The notes: generated from the sequence alone by a model not told the origin. DNA of 64,000 nt from Flammeovirga aprica JL-4 (GCF_012844305.1 NZ_JABANE010000023.1:1-64000); one strand, 5' to 3'; shown: positions 54,081-63,710, counted from the first letter of the stretch. Translations and numbers: made by a program.

Positions 54081-54242
54081 AGAGCATTTTTGAAATATAT
54101 ATTTTAGAAGTAAAAATTCTTCATTTTAGGTTATGGGGAAATTAATTTTAGAGAAAATAGTGGTTCTATAATTGATAAAATTAATAAACTCACATTCCGA
54201 AAGGATGGATTTTTACTAAAAGAGATGTTTCAAACATACTCT
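54081..54242 (+). mobile_element. MITE-like element, copy B (162 bp)
   Basis: A 162-bp stretch whose ends, AGAGCATTTTT and its partner ending CATACTCT, are an imperfect inverted repeat extending some 40 bp inwards (with TATTTTAG in the left arm). Aligned without gaps to the reverse complement of 60847-61008 it differs at about 23 positions (about 86% identity by hand count). It has no ORF. It lies between the tsaD-linked gene and lgt. A clear target duplication was not seen. Confidence 0.72.
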
Positions 54243-54292
54243 AAATCCTTAGATGCTTTTTTTAATACGACTTCATTTTACATATTTGTGCT

Positions 54293-55153
54293 ATGGAAGC
54301 AATACTAACATTCATACACTGGGACATTAACCCAGAAATTTTACCAGGCATGTTACCCGTACGCTGGTACGGACTTTTATTCTCGCTTGGTTTCTTTATA
54401 GGCACATGGCTAATTGCAAAAATCTTTGTAATTGAAAATAGACCTGAGTCAGATGCAGATGCTCTACTTATTTATGTAGTGATCGCTACAATTGTTGGAG
54501 CACGTCTTGGTCATGTCTTTTTCTATCAACCTGATTATTATTTGAGAAATCCTGTTGAAATCATTCAAATTTGGAAAGGTGGACTTGCAAGTCACGGTGG
54601 TGCCATTGGTATTATCATAGCACTTTACCTTTACAGTAAAGACAGACCCACTCAACCTTGGTTATGGATCTTGGACCGCGTGGTCATTCCTGTAGCTTTG
54701 GCAGGTTGTTTTATCCGTTTAGGTAATTTGATGAACTCTGAAATTATTGGTAGACCTTCTGATCTACCATGGGCGTTTATCTTCGAGCGTGCTCACGTTG
54801 CTGACCCAATGACGCCAAGACACCCGGCGCAATTGTATGAGTCATTGACCTATCTGGTTATTTTCTTTATACTGGGTGCCATTTACAGAAAAGAAAACGT
54901 AAAACTACGTCAAGGAAGAACGTTTGGTTTATTCCTGGTATTAGTTTTCGGGATGCGTTTTGTTTGGGAATTCTTCAAAGAAGATCAAGTTGCATTTGAG
55001 GCTACAATGTCCTTGAATATGGGGCAATGGTTAAGTATCCCAGCTGTTCTTGCAGGACTTTTCTTCTTTATCAGATCATTTGGTAAAGCTGGAGAACCGC
55101 TTCCACTTCCAGAGGTAAACCCTAATGAAGAAAAAGTAAAGGCCAAGAAGTAA
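54293..55153 (+). CDS. lgt: Phosphatidylglycerol-prolipoprotein diacylglyceryl transferase
   Basis: 286 residues, about seven membrane helices. LPVRWYGLLFSLGFFIG, GARLGHVFFYQPDYY (the H-x-x-x-Y motif), GGLASHGGAIG and the Lgt signature RLGNLMNSEIIGRPSD are present. It adds the diacylglyceryl group to the Cys of lipobox proteins, of which the window has at least one (648-1760). Followed by an intrinsic terminator. Confidence 0.95.
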   Translation: MEAILTFIHWDINPEILPGMLPVRWYGLLFSLGFFIGTWLIAKIFVIENRPESDADALLIYVVIATIVGARLGHVFFYQPDYYLRNPVEIIQIWKGGLASHGGAIGIIIALYLYSKDRPTQPWLWILDRVVIPVALAGCFIRLGNLMNSEIIGRPSDLPWAFIFERAHVADPMTPRHPAQLYESLTYLVIFFILGAIYRKENVKLRQGRTFGLFLVLVFGMRFVWEFFKEDQVAFEATMSLNMGQWLSIPAVLAGLFFFIRSFGKAGEPLPLPEVNPNEEKVKAKK

Positions 55154-55220
55154 TAAGTTCAAAATTAACTATGTTTTATTTTTGACTTTGCACTTATTAG
55201 CCTTCTAATTATATAAAAAA

Positions 55221-55260
55221 CGAGAGCATTCTTTTTTCTGAATGCTCTCGTTTTTTTTAA
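55221..55260 (+). terminator. Terminator of lgt
   Basis: An 11-bp perfect stem, CGAGAGCATTC (55221-55231) with GAATGCTCTCG (55240-55250), flanked by A6 and T8. It may also work on the minus strand. Region 55261-55430 after it holds nothing recognised. Confidence 0.92.
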
Positions 55261-55430
55261 TGCCAAGTTGAATCAACACCTCTTACTCCCTCTTTGATCT
55301 CGGCATAATAATCAGGGCAATGCGTTGAAAACACCGATTAATTACCACTACTTAGAAATAATCTTCTCTTTCTTTTTATATCTAAATGCATCATTCATAG
55401 TTTTGATTATATAATGCCTAAAAATCACAA

Positions 55431-55459
55431 ACAAAAAAGGCTCCCAAAAAGGGAGCCTT
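55431..55459 (-). terminator. Terminator of ilvC
   Basis: Stem AAGGCTCCC (55437-55445) with GGGAGCCTT (55451-55459); on the minus strand T6 follows. It lies 26 bp after the ilvC stop. Confidence 0.93.
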
Positions 55460-55485
55460 CATATATTGGATATAAATAGTATTCC

Positions 55486-56967
55486 TTATCCTAAAGCAAT
55501 TTGCTTCATAGCAGTCATTGCTCCTCTTAATCTTGCACCTACAGCTTCGATTTCGTGTGATCTTAAAGCTTCGTTTACTTTGATCAATGTTACGTTATCT
55601 ACACCGTTGTCTTTACCTTCGTTGTAGTCTTTACCACAGATATCAGCTTCAACACCTTTCATGAAGTCAGTTAATAACGGCTTACATGCGTGATCGAACA
55701 AGTAACAACCGTACTCAGCAGTATCAGAGATTACTCTGTTCATTTCGAACAATTTCTTTCTTGCAATTGTGTTAGCAATCAATGGAGTTTCGTGAAGTGA
55801 CTCATAGTAAGCAGACTCACCGATGATACCAGCTTCTACCATAGTTTCGAAAGCCAATTCAACACCAGCTCTTACCATAGCAACCATCAATAAACCTTTG
55901 TCGTAGAATTCTTGCTCAGTGATCTCAACATCAGCAGGAGCAGTTTTCTCAAAGTTAGTCTCACCAGTTAAAGCTCTCCAGTTCAACAAGTTTTTGTCAT
56001 CTTCAGCCCAGTCTTTCATCATTGTAGATGAGAACTCACCTGAAATGATATCGTCTTGATGCTTTTGGAATAATGGTCTCATGATGTCTTTCAATTCTTC
56101 AGACACTTCGAAACATTTTACTTTTGCAGGGTTAGATAATCTATCTAACATACCTGATACACCACCGTGCTTTAATGACTCAGTGATAACTTCCCATCCG
56201 TATTGGATGAATTTAGCAGCCCAACCTGCATCGATTCCTTTTTCAACCATTTTGTCGAAGCAAAGGATAGATCCAGTTTGTAACAATCCACAAAGGATAG
56301 TTTGCTCACCCATTAAATCTGACTTCACCTCAGCTACGAATGAAGATTTCAAACATCCAGCTCTATCTCCACCAGTTGCTACTGCATAAGCTTTAGCTTG
56401 TGCCCAACCCTTACCTTCTGGATCGTTTTCTGGGTGTACTGCGATTAGAGTTGGTACACCAAATCCTCTCTTGTACTCTTCTCTTACTTCTGAACCTGGC
56501 GACTTAGGAGCCACCATGATTACAGTTAAGTCTTTTCTGATCTGCATTCCTTCCTCAACGATGTTGAAACCGTGAGAGTAAGATAATGTAGCTCCTTGTT
56601 TCATCAATGGCATTACTGACTCAACAACGTTAGTATGTTGCTTATCTGGCGTCAAGTTGATCACCAAGTCAGCTGTAGGGATTACTTCTTCGTAAGTACC
56701 TACTTTGAACCCTGCCTCAGAAGTATTTACAAAAGATGCTCTTTTCTCATCGATTGCAACTTGTCTTAAAGCATAAGAAATATCTAAACCAGAGTCTCTC
56801 ATGTTCAAACCTTGGTTCAATCCTTGTGCACCAGCGCCAACGATTACGATTTTCTTACCTTTCAAAGCCTCAACGCCTTCGCTGAACTCTGAGCTATCCA
56901 TAAATTCACATTGTCCAAGTTGGTGTAACTGCTCTCTTAATGGAAGTGTATTGAAGTAATTTGCCAT
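55486..56967 (-). CDS. ilvC: Ketol-acid reductoisomerase, class II (long form)
   Basis: 493 residues, like the long E. coli KARI with a duplicated C-terminal domain. [20 protein letters not shown] is the NADPH-binding loop, followed by SYALRQ with an Arg that contacts the cofactor phosphate; [11 protein letters not shown] and [15 protein letters not shown] hold conserved substrate and metal contacts. It performs the second shared step of Ile/Val synthesis. It is not in the ilv operon at 31.9-38.4 kb, but 17 kb away, and no leader peptide was found in front of it. Confidence 0.95.
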   Translation of the reverse strand: MANYFNTLPLREQLHQLGQCEFMDSSEFSEGVEALKGKKIVIVGAGAQGLNQGLNMRDSGLDISYALRQVAIDEKRASFVNTSEAGFKVGTYEEVIPTADLVINLTPDKQHTNVVESVMPLMKQGATLSYSHGFNIVEEGMQIRKDLTVIMVAPKSPGSEVREEYKRGFGVPTLIAVHPENDPEGKGWAQAKAYAVATGGDRAGCLKSSFVAEVKSDLMGEQTILCGLLQTGSILCFDKMVEKGIDAGWAAKFIQYGWEVITESLKHGGVSGMLDRLSNPAKVKCFEVSEELKDIMRPLFQKHQDDIISGEFSSTMMKDWAEDDKNLLNWRALTGETNFEKTAPADVEITEQEFYDKGLLMVAMVRAGVELAFETMVEAGIIGESAYYESLHETPLIANTIARKKLFEMNRVISDTAEYGCYLFDHACKPLLTDFMKGVEADICGKDYNEGKDNGVDNVTLIKVNEALRSHEIEAVGARLRGAMTAMKQIALG

Positions 56968-57055
56968 TGTATATAATATTTTTAATTTAAATCTATTTGT
57001 CTATCACAAATGTGAAGATAATAATCAATAAGATTGTGGTGATTTTAAATAAAGT

Positions 57056-57940
57056 TTAGGTACTTTTCAATGATCGCTCTCTATAAGCATTCGGCGTCTG
57101 CCCTGTCAACTTCTTGAAAAACTTACTGAAATAGGATTGATCTTTGAAGTTGAGATAGTGACAAACTTGAGTAACCGTCAAGTCCGTATGCTTCAAAAGT
57201 CGCTTAATTTCAAGCACTTGCTTATCCATAATTAACTCTTTTGATGTTTTCCCTGTGAGTCCTTTCACCGTTTGAGTTAAATGGTTTTCCGTCACATTGA
57301 GGAATTCTGCAAAATCTCTAACCGATAAATTCTCTTGGTATTTTTCCTCAATCAATTCTCTAAACCGTTTAACCATCAAATGTCCCTTCCCTTTTTCGAT
57401 TGCACGTTGTTCTTTAGGGTAGATCTGATTACAGGTATTTAATATCAAGTCTAAAATAGAATTAGCCATTTCGTGAGAAACTACATCCGTTTGATCCATT
57501 TCATCACAACCTTTTACGAACAACTGTGTAAGAAAAGCCACATCCATTGGCTCCTCTAGTTTCAGTGGAGGGTTTTCCTGTTTGAGATTAAAAAAGAAAG
57601 GAAACTCAAGCAACTTGTTTTTGTTGCTCTTATCAATCAGATAAAACTCAGCGGTAAACAGAAAGATATAGCCTGCAATGTCTTTCGACAACTCCAACTT
57701 ATGTGCTTGGCCTGGACTCAAAAAAAACATACACGGAGGTTCTACCTTGTATTCATTGTCATCAATCACATGAAGCCCCGACCCCTGAGTCAAAAACAAA
57801 ACCTCAAAAAAATCGTGCTTGTGAGGATACTGCACCTCAAAATGACGATTGGCATCAAACACCTCAATTTGGAAAGGATGCTTTGAATTACCAATAGGTT
57901 TGAATTTATCTAGACTGTATGTGGGGATTAGATTTTTCAA
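57056..57940 (-). CDS. AraC-family transcriptional regulator
   Basis: 294 residues. An N-terminal cupin-like sensing domain (PHKHDFFEVLFLTQGSG, FFLSPGQAHKL) precedes the two helix-turn-helix motifs at about 195-290 (FAEFLNVTENHLTQTVK and VCHYLNFKDQSYFSKFFKKL, then TPNAYRE). It is transcribed toward ilvC with 88 bp between, so it may regulate ilvC. The effector is unknown. Confidence 0.88.
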   Translation of the reverse strand: MKNLIPTYSLDKFKPIGNSKHPFQIEVFDANRHFEVQYPHKHDFFEVLFLTQGSGLHVIDDNEYKVEPPCMFFLSPGQAHKLELSKDIAGYIFLFTAEFYLIDKSNKNKLLEFPFFFNLKQENPPLKLEEPMDVAFLTQLFVKGCDEMDQTDVVSHEMANSILDLILNTCNQIYPKEQRAIEKGKGHLMVKRFRELIEEKYQENLSVRDFAEFLNVTENHLTQTVKGLTGKTSKELIMDKQVLEIKRLLKHTDLTVTQVCHYLNFKDQSYFSKFFKKLTGQTPNAYRERSLKST

Positions 57941-58100
57941 TTGGAAGTTTTAAACCTTTATCTATTTTCGTTTGGAAGCTTAATAAAGCCAAATAAACCA
58001 AAGAAGCTATTAATATGCAAACCTTACTTTTCGAAATGTTATTGGAATGTTATCAAGCCCCAATATTTTTCTAAAATAGAAGTCAAAAAATAATGTAGGC

Positions 58101-58138
58101 TATAAAAAAAGTGGATACCATCTCTGATAACCACTTTT
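58101..58138 (-). terminator. Terminator of hemA
   Basis: Stem AAAAGTGG (58107-58114) pairs with CCACTTTT (58131-58138); minus-strand T7 follows. It is 25 bp after the hemA stop. Confidence 0.85.
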
Positions 58139-58163
58139 CTTTGCAATTTATTTTAATGGATAA

Positions 58164-59417
58164 TTACTGTTTATCCAGATCAAAAAGATCACTAATGATT
58201 TTACCCATCTTCTGTCCTTCCTTTTTATCAATATTGGAAGTAGTTTTCAATTGAAGTACCGGAATCTTAACAATCTTGTTCAATAAATTCTTAGTGATTT
58301 TATCTATATTTTTCTTTTCCTTAGAGCTTAATTCCTTTTCGTATTTCTGAACCTCTCTGCATCTGATATCCTCCAATGTACTCTTTAATCCTTTTATGAT
58401 TGGTGAGTACTCCATTTCCTGTGTTCTTTTGTTGAACTCTGTCAATGCTGATTCAATAATTGCTTCCACTTTAGGAATTGAATTTAAACGCTTTTCTAAT
58501 GCTTTTGAAGCTCTAGCATTTATATCATCTACGGTATATACTAATGCACCTGGAATTTTTTCTACATCAACGGCTACTGATCGAGGCACTGATAGATCCA
58601 TAAAGCATTTGAAGGCTAAAATATCAAGAGACTTTACATTATCAGCATTAAAATAATCAGCAATTGGAAGAGAAGAGATAATTACGTCTGCTTCTTTGGC
58701 TGCTTTCCATAATTCTGAAAAATCCCTTACTTGATAACCTGTTTCTTCAGCCAATTCTTCAGCAACAGAAAGCGTACGGTTCATGATCGTTACATCAGTG
58801 ATTTCCGTATTCTGAAGGTTTCTAACAGCATCAGTACCAATTTCCCCTAATCCTACAACGAGGATCTTTGGATTAGAAACATCTGAAGTGATTTCATCAA
58901 TCATCTCCACTGCAGCATATGATACTGAAGCGGCACCGTCTCTGAATTCAGTCTCAATCTGAACTCTTTTATTGGCATTGAAAATAGTGTGCATCAGGCG
59001 GTGAAGATACTGCCCTGCCATTTCATGATCGGCAGTCCATTGATACGCTCTTTTCACCTGACTTGAAATCTGAATATCACCCACCACTTGAGCTTCTAGT
59101 CCCATTGAGACTCTAAACAAATGCATTTGAGCATCTGATGAAGAAGACATCGACTCAAAATAATTGTAAGCCTTATCTTCCTCCACCTCTTTGAGAGTGC
59201 AGATTTCTTTGATTATATCTTTTGAAAGGTCCTCTTCCGCCATGTAATAAGCTTCCGTTCGGTTACACGTAGAAACCAATAACAACTCATTGACACGTTC
59301 ATCATTTTGGTATACTTTCAGCAGGGATTCACAATCTTGTTGAGAAAGTGAAAACTGCCCTCTAACTTCTAGAGGAGTATTTTTGTATGATAATTTTACG
59401 GCTTTAAAATCTTTCAT
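58164..59417 (-). CDS. hemA: Glutamyl-tRNA reductase
   Basis: HemA reduces Glu-tRNA to glutamate-1-semialdehyde, the first step of tetrapyrrole synthesis. 417 residues. The catalytic Cys51 lies in LLLVSTCNRTEAYY, the tRNA/substrate site includes EAQVVGDIQISSQVK, the NADPH domain starts LVVGLGEIGTDAVRNL, and the C-terminal dimerisation helix follows (ASKALEKRLNSIPKVE). A promoter at 59553-59584 and a leader with two hairpins precede it. Confidence 0.94.
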   Translation of the reverse strand: MKDFKAVKLSYKNTPLEVRGQFSLSQQDCESLLKVYQNDERVNELLLVSTCNRTEAYYMAEEDLSKDIIKEICTLKEVEEDKAYNYFESMSSSSDAQMHLFRVSMGLEAQVVGDIQISSQVKRAYQWTADHEMAGQYLHRLMHTIFNANKRVQIETEFRDGAASVSYAAVEMIDEITSDVSNPKILVVGLGEIGTDAVRNLQNTEITDVTIMNRTLSVAEELAEETGYQVRDFSELWKAAKEADVIISSLPIADYFNADNVKSLDILAFKCFMDLSVPRSVAVDVEKIPGALVYTVDDINARASKALEKRLNSIPKVEAIIESALTEFNKRTQEMEYSPIIKGLKSTLEDIRCREVQKYEKELSSKEKKNIDKITKNLLNKIVKIPVLQLKTTSNIDKKEGQKMGKIISDLFDLDKQ

Positions 59418-59435
59418 TTACTAACTTAATCTATT

Positions 59436-59511
59436 GGTTAGAAATGATCCTAACCATTAAAATAAACTTTTACCTTGTTGGTATCTTTAAAGTTATTCTT
59501 TAATAAAGAAT
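59436..59511 (-). promoter_or_regulatory. hemA leader with two hairpins
   Basis: In the leader the stems ATTCTTT-ATT-AAAGAAT (59495-59511) and GGTTAG...CTAACC (59436-59441 / 59450-59455) are seen. The second ends 18 bases before the start codon, where it could affect ribosome access. Confidence 0.4.
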
Positions 59512-59552
59512 ACTCTTCAGCCCATAATATAGGTATAAGTACTTATTAATTA

Positions 59553-59584
59553 CAAATTTAAAGATGTTCTTAGAAGAAAGTCAA
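59553..59584 (-). promoter_or_regulatory. Promoter candidate for hemA
   Basis: On the minus strand TTG (59582-59584), then 21 bases, then TAAATTTG (59553-59560), matching the Bacteroidota consensus. Distance to the hemA start codon is about 135 bp. Confidence 0.6.
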
Positions 59585-59598
59585 TCTATTTGATAAGA

Positions 59599-60735
59599 TT
59601 ACCAATTTATATTGTAAATCAGGCTATTCGGATAAAAATCCAGTTCAGGAAATGAGAAGTTCTGTGAGAATTTAAGCATTTTCAACTGCTGTCCTTTCAA
59701 TTTCCCCTCAATGCATCGACCACTGAAATTCCAGACTGACTGCGTTTGATCATCTCTAAATACTTCTCCCTCTTTTGAGAAAGATAAAGATTGACCTTCA
59801 TGAAATGAAGAGTAAACAGCCACTGAACCAATTTTCTTATTGGTATGAATATCCCTGCCGGCTAACATGGAAGTTGATGCTCCACTATAAAAAACAGCAA
59901 TGTACATATCCAACGGTTTGTCATTGATCACACCTCTTTCCTGTACATCTTCCAACGGATAAATGACATGTTCGTCCAAAAGTTTTACAGCAACAATTCT
60001 TTCCATCGGCATCAGCCTTTCACTTGGCATATAATTAAGGTGCAATGGTTTTTCCACCAATACATTGTCATAATTATAGTATGGGTTTTTACCGTAAGGA
60101 AGCAATTCATCTCGTTCATTAAACTTCATCACCAAACCATATCTGTAATTATCAAAGTACTGGCCCATCGTCATTCTCAATACCGGGTATTTCACCAACT
60201 CATGCCCTTTGAATTCTCCTGTATAACTTTTGCCATTATACTGCTGCCACCATGACTCAGATTGCTGATCATAAAGTATAATATTACTTTTTCTGATCAT
60301 TCCGGAAGGGTGAAGTGTAAGTTCTCTCTGCACACCTTTATACTGGAATCTTCTTTCGTAAACTTCCACCGCATCTGTAAGCGGGCAGTAGGTTATAGCG
60401 ATAGGCATTCCACCAATTCTATCATTTATGACCTGATGAAACATCAAAAAGTCTAGTGGATAAGCTTTAAACTCACGGCCTGCCGCTACCACTACAACAT
60501 TGGCTTCCTCTTTGTATTCTTCTTTCGCATTTTCCTCATTATAGAACCTTGGGTGGTCTATACTTTGGAAAGCGTCCTTAGGTACTAGGTTTTCATATTC
60601 ATACAATGAAATAGATGAATTGTCTACATTGGTAGTCCACTCACTTTTCACCCCTACTCTATTGATCTGTGCTGAAGCAATACTCACTGCTCCAAACGTA
60701 AAAAACAATAGCAATATATTTTTCAAAAAATTCAT
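59599..60735 (-). CDS. DUF3179-domain secreted protein
   Basis: 378 residues. After a signal peptide (ending SIASAQ) the DUF3179 core is seen: VVVVAAGREFKAYPLDFLMF, HQVINDRIGGMPIAITYCPL, then EVYER strands repeated around 110-150 and 340-370. DUF3179 proteins are periplasmic and of unknown function; the Cys in TYCPL is conserved. It stands alone; the MITE-like element copy A is upstream. Confidence 0.85.
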   Translation of the reverse strand: MNFLKNILLLFFTFGAVSIASAQINRVGVKSEWTTNVDNSSISLYEYENLVPKDAFQSIDHPRFYNEENAKEEYKEEANVVVVAAGREFKAYPLDFLMFHQVINDRIGGMPIAITYCPLTDAVEVYERRFQYKGVQRELTLHPSGMIRKSNIILYDQQSESWWQQYNGKSYTGEFKGHELVKYPVLRMTMGQYFDNYRYGLVMKFNERDELLPYGKNPYYNYDNVLVEKPLHLNYMPSERLMPMERIVAVKLLDEHVIYPLEDVQERGVINDKPLDMYIAVFYSGASTSMLAGRDIHTNKKIGSVAVYSSFHEGQSLSFSKEGEVFRDDQTQSVWNFSGRCIEGKLKGQQLKMLKFSQNFSFPELDFYPNSLIYNINW

Positions 60736-60846
60736 CTATTTCTATTAGGTTTATTCTGTCACCATCAAGATAAGTAATCAAGTAGTTCAAATCTAAATAC
60801 ACTTCTTATCTGTTAGACAACAAAATTACAAAAAAACCTACACCTT

Positions 60847-61008
60847 AGAGCATGTTTAAAACATCTATTTTAGTGAAAATTTACCCTTTTAGTACGTGAG
60901 TTTATTAATTTCATCAACTATAGAACCACTATTTTCTCTGAAATTAATTTCCTCACAGCCTAAAATGGAAAATTTTCACTTCTAAAATATATATTCCAAA
61001 CATACTCT
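60847..61008 (-). mobile_element. MITE-like element, copy A (162 bp)
   Basis: Ends AGAGCATGTTTAAAACAT and, on the other strand, AGAGTATGTTTGGAATAT form imperfect terminal inverted repeats continuing into TATTTTAG and TGAAAATTT. Length is the same 162 bp as copy B, orientation opposite. It contains no gene. It lies between the M28 gene end and the DUF3179 gene start. Confidence 0.72.
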
Positions 61009-61020
61009 GATAAAATCATT

Positions 61021-62334
61021 TTATCTGATTCTAGATGGTGTCACTCTACCAGAAACAATCGGCTCTATGCCAATAATAATTCCCTTTGTTACCTCTACTA
61101 TATTTTGGAAGTCTAATGAAGGAATCTCATCATTTACAGTGTGATAATACGAGTCAAAATCAATATCAGTTGAAGATACAGTATGCGCAGGAACTCCTTT
61201 AGCGGCGAAAGGTGCATTATCAGATCTCATAAAAAGCTGTAAATCCGGATATGGATCTGCGAAGAAATTGAAGTTTATTCTTGCTGCACGTACATTTTTC
61301 TGCATCAATCTACCAAGATTAGACTTATTATATCCCGTAATATAGGCTTTTCTCTTTCCATTGGCTGACGGTTTTCCAATCATCTCAATATTGATTAGCG
61401 CAACAATATTTTTCAATTCCTCTTCAGACATTTTGCTTACCATATATTCCGAGCCAACTAGACCAATCTCCTCAGCTGTAAAAGTTGTAAACAAGATAGT
61501 TCTGGCGTACGCTCTTTTTCTTTTGGCAAAATACTCTGCAATCTGAATCACTGCTGAAACTCCAGAGGCATTATCATCAGCTCCGTTCGCAATTGAATCT
61601 TCTTGCACAGCATCTAAAATACCAATATGATCATGATGCGCACCAATCATCACTACTTCTTTTGCTTTTGCAGTACCTTCAAGTTTTGCCATCACATTTC
61701 TCATCTCCACTTTTTTCACCTCCTGTTTGAAGTCCAAAAGTACTTTCTTGAATTTACTTAAAGCAGATGCTGGAGGAACTACCCAAATGATTGCTTGTTT
61801 TGAAGAAACGTCCTCTAAGTGTTTTTGATTCGCACTTTTAAACTGAAGTGTTGCTAATTCTTTTTTATGTTGATCTGATTTTATCCAAACCATTGTCACA
61901 GCTGTCTCCTTCAGTAATTCTTCACGGAACTCCTTTAATGACTTCCCTGAGGGAATATCCTTTACCTGAAGCTCTTTTGCTTTTTTAGAATAAATCTGCT
62001 CCAAGTTTGTATCAACAAAAAACTGATCTGAAGCTATATTTTCCTTATTAATAACCAGAGTATTATTCTGAACGACTTTCTGGTATTTTGTCATTACCTG
62101 AAAGTAAGTACCATTCTCTCCAGCTGGTTTTAATCCTAATTTTTTGAATTCGTTACTAATGTAATCTGTGGCTAGTTTTTCACCATCACTCCCTGCCAAT
62201 CTTCCTCTCAGGGCATCGCTAGCTAATGTGTCAATTATTTGGGTTGCTCTGTTAATAGTCTGTGCTGAAGTTACTTGAAAGGTAGCCATCAGTAGTATAA
62301 ATGTCAATCCACAAATTGTTTGTATTATTCTCAT
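61021..62334 (-). CDS. M28-family aminopeptidase, secreted
   Basis: 437 residues with a signal peptide ending VTSAQT. The di-zinc site is seen as GAHHDHIGI (His), NGADDNASGVSAV (bridging Asp), FTAEEIGLVGSEY (catalytic Glu), and HTVNDEI (last His) near the C-terminus; an insert at about 100-215 covers a lid/PA-like region. It trims N-terminal residues from peptides outside the inner membrane. Confidence 0.92.
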   Translation of the reverse strand: MRIIQTICGLTFILLMATFQVTSAQTINRATQIIDTLASDALRGRLAGSDGEKLATDYISNEFKKLGLKPAGENGTYFQVMTKYQKVVQNNTLVINKENIASDQFFVDTNLEQIYSKKAKELQVKDIPSGKSLKEFREELLKETAVTMVWIKSDQHKKELATLQFKSANQKHLEDVSSKQAIIWVVPPASALSKFKKVLLDFKQEVKKVEMRNVMAKLEGTAKAKEVVMIGAHHDHIGILDAVQEDSIANGADDNASGVSAVIQIAEYFAKRKRAYARTILFTTFTAEEIGLVGSEYMVSKMSEEELKNIVALINIEMIGKPSANGKRKAYITGYNKSNLGRLMQKNVRAARINFNFFADPYPDLQLFMRSDNAPFAAKGVPAHTVSSTDIDFDSYYHTVNDEIPSLDFQNIVEVTKGIIIGIEPIVSGRVTPSRIR

Positions 62335-62493
62335 GAACTATGAAGATATGTTAAGTTTTTCCCTAATGAATTTAACTGTAAGAAACTTTTTTAGGGCGTT
62401 TATGTATTAATGTTGTGTGGCGCAATCCAAAAGAATTATGGTTTTGCGGTATAAAAGTAAATGAATTTTTACTAAAATCTAAAGTATCCCATT

Positions 62494-62976
62494 ATGAAAC
62501 AATATACAGAAGAGGTAGATAGTTTATTTAAGGAATTAAAAAAAGCTACCGAAAGTGAAAAAATTTCAGATTTAGAAAGTTCAATTATTGAAATATGGCA
62601 AAGAACAGAAGATCCTTTTCTAGATGATGTCATCGTTTTAGGAGTTGAACAATTAACAAGGGAAAATTATAAAGACGCAATTGCTACTTTCTCACATGCA
62701 TTAATGTTTAATAAAGAACATGCTGAGGTTTATAATAAAAGAGCTGTAGCTTATTACATGCGTGGTGAATACAATAAGGCATTGGCTGATTTAAGAAGGG
62801 TTTTGGAATTAGAACCTAGACACTTCGGGGCTTTATCAGGTTTATGCAATATTTATAGAGAAATAAAATTAGAAGTACATACTTTAAGGACTTTGGAAAT
62901 ATTACTGAGAATTATTCCGAATAAAGAAGGGTTGTCCGCTCAAGCATATACTTTAAGGCAAAAATTAGGAAGATAA
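62494..62976 (+). CDS. Tetratricopeptide-repeat protein
   Basis: 160 residues with TPR units: NYKDAIATFSHALMFNKEHA, EVYNKRAVAYYMRGEYNKAL-ADLRRVLELEPRH, and FGALSGLCNIY. An acidic helical N-terminus (1-55) comes before. No signal peptide; likely a cytosolic scaffold. Function unknown. The stop abuts that of the convergent small gene. Confidence 0.85.
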   Translation: MKQYTEEVDSLFKELKKATESEKISDLESSIIEIWQRTEDPFLDDVIVLGVEQLTRENYKDAIATFSHALMFNKEHAEVYNKRAVAYYMRGEYNKALADLRRVLELEPRHFGALSGLCNIYREIKLEVHTLRTLEILLRIIPNKEGLSAQAYTLRQKLGR

Positions 62977-63234
62977 TTATACCAGTGTTACTTCCTGTGG
63001 CTCTTTCTTACTTGGATCAGGAGCATTAGGAGGTAAAATAAAGATACCCGGAGGCAAATCTAAATCAGGTTCTTTGGGAGTTGTAGGCCATCCGCCATTA
63101 TTATCATCATCATCATTACCGAATGAAGAACCTCTTGAAGAGTCCTCTTTCATAAGGTAGGTTTTGTAAAATGACCAAATAGCAAGACCAATTGAAAGGT
63201 ACATTATCAATAATAAAAAGTGAATGTACTCCAT
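62977..63234 (-). CDS. Small membrane protein with acidic/proline-rich tail
   Basis: 85 residues: membrane helix at about 5-25, then a linker with a GNDDDDNNGGWP run and a Pro-rich tail (DLDLPPGIFILPPNAPD). Topology suggests the tail is soluble. No family recognised. Accepted as real by its clear helix and fit between neighbouring genes with no overlap. Confidence 0.55.
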   Translation of the reverse strand: MEYIHFLLLIMYLSIGLAIWSFYKTYLMKEDSSRGSSFGNDDDDNNGGWPTTPKEPDLDLPPGIFILPPNAPDPSKKEPQEVTLV

Positions 63235-63342
63235 ATAATAGTTAAGTTATTTAATTGACATTTTGAAAAGTTAGGGTTCAATAAGCATCACACCAAAATT
63301 GTACTTGTGTGCTTGAGTTCTTAATTTAAATATATTTACAGT

Positions 63343-63383
63343 TAAAAAAAAGAGGTATTTGTTTAAAACACCTCTTTTTTTTG
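63343..63383. terminator. Bidirectional terminator
   Basis: AAAGAGGT and ACCTCTTT with flanking A8 and T8 runs (63344-63356 / 63370-63382). It serves the S4 gene on the minus strand. Confidence 0.88.
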
Positions 63384-63403
63384 ATTTCATATTACTACCT
63401 CAC

Positions 63404-63709
63404 TTATCGCAGGTAAAACTTTTTCTCATCAATATATTCCTGAAGTTTACTTAATTCTTCTTCAGGCGTAATATCTTCAATATTTCCTTCTACCAAACTG
63501 GCTCCTACTCTTTTATCAATCACATTCAATACTTTATAGGTTCTCCAGATTGGAGCTTTTTTTACTTTTACAGTATCACCCACGCTCACTTTCTGTGACG
63601 GCTTCGGCACTTGACCGTTTAGTAATACTTCTTCTTTTTTACAAGCATCTGTTGCTACGGTACGTGTTTTAAAAACTCGTACACACCATAAATATTTGTC
63701 TATTCGCAT
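63404..63709 (-). CDS. S4-domain RNA-binding protein (Hsp15-like)
   Basis: 101 residues. MRIDKYLWCVRVFKTRTVA then LLNGQVPKPSQKVSVGDTV is the S4 fold of heat-shock protein 15, which binds stalled 50S subunits. The sequence ends at KKFYLR, whereas many relatives carry a further basic GRPTKKDRR-like tail, so it is short for the family. It starts 1 bp after the stop of the upstream MORN-like gene. Confidence 0.85.
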   Translation of the reverse strand: MRIDKYLWCVRVFKTRTVATDACKKEEVLLNGQVPKPSQKVSVGDTVKVKKAPIWRTYKVLNVIDKRVGASLVEGNIEDITPEEELSKLQEYIDEKKFYLR

Positions 63710-63710
63710 T

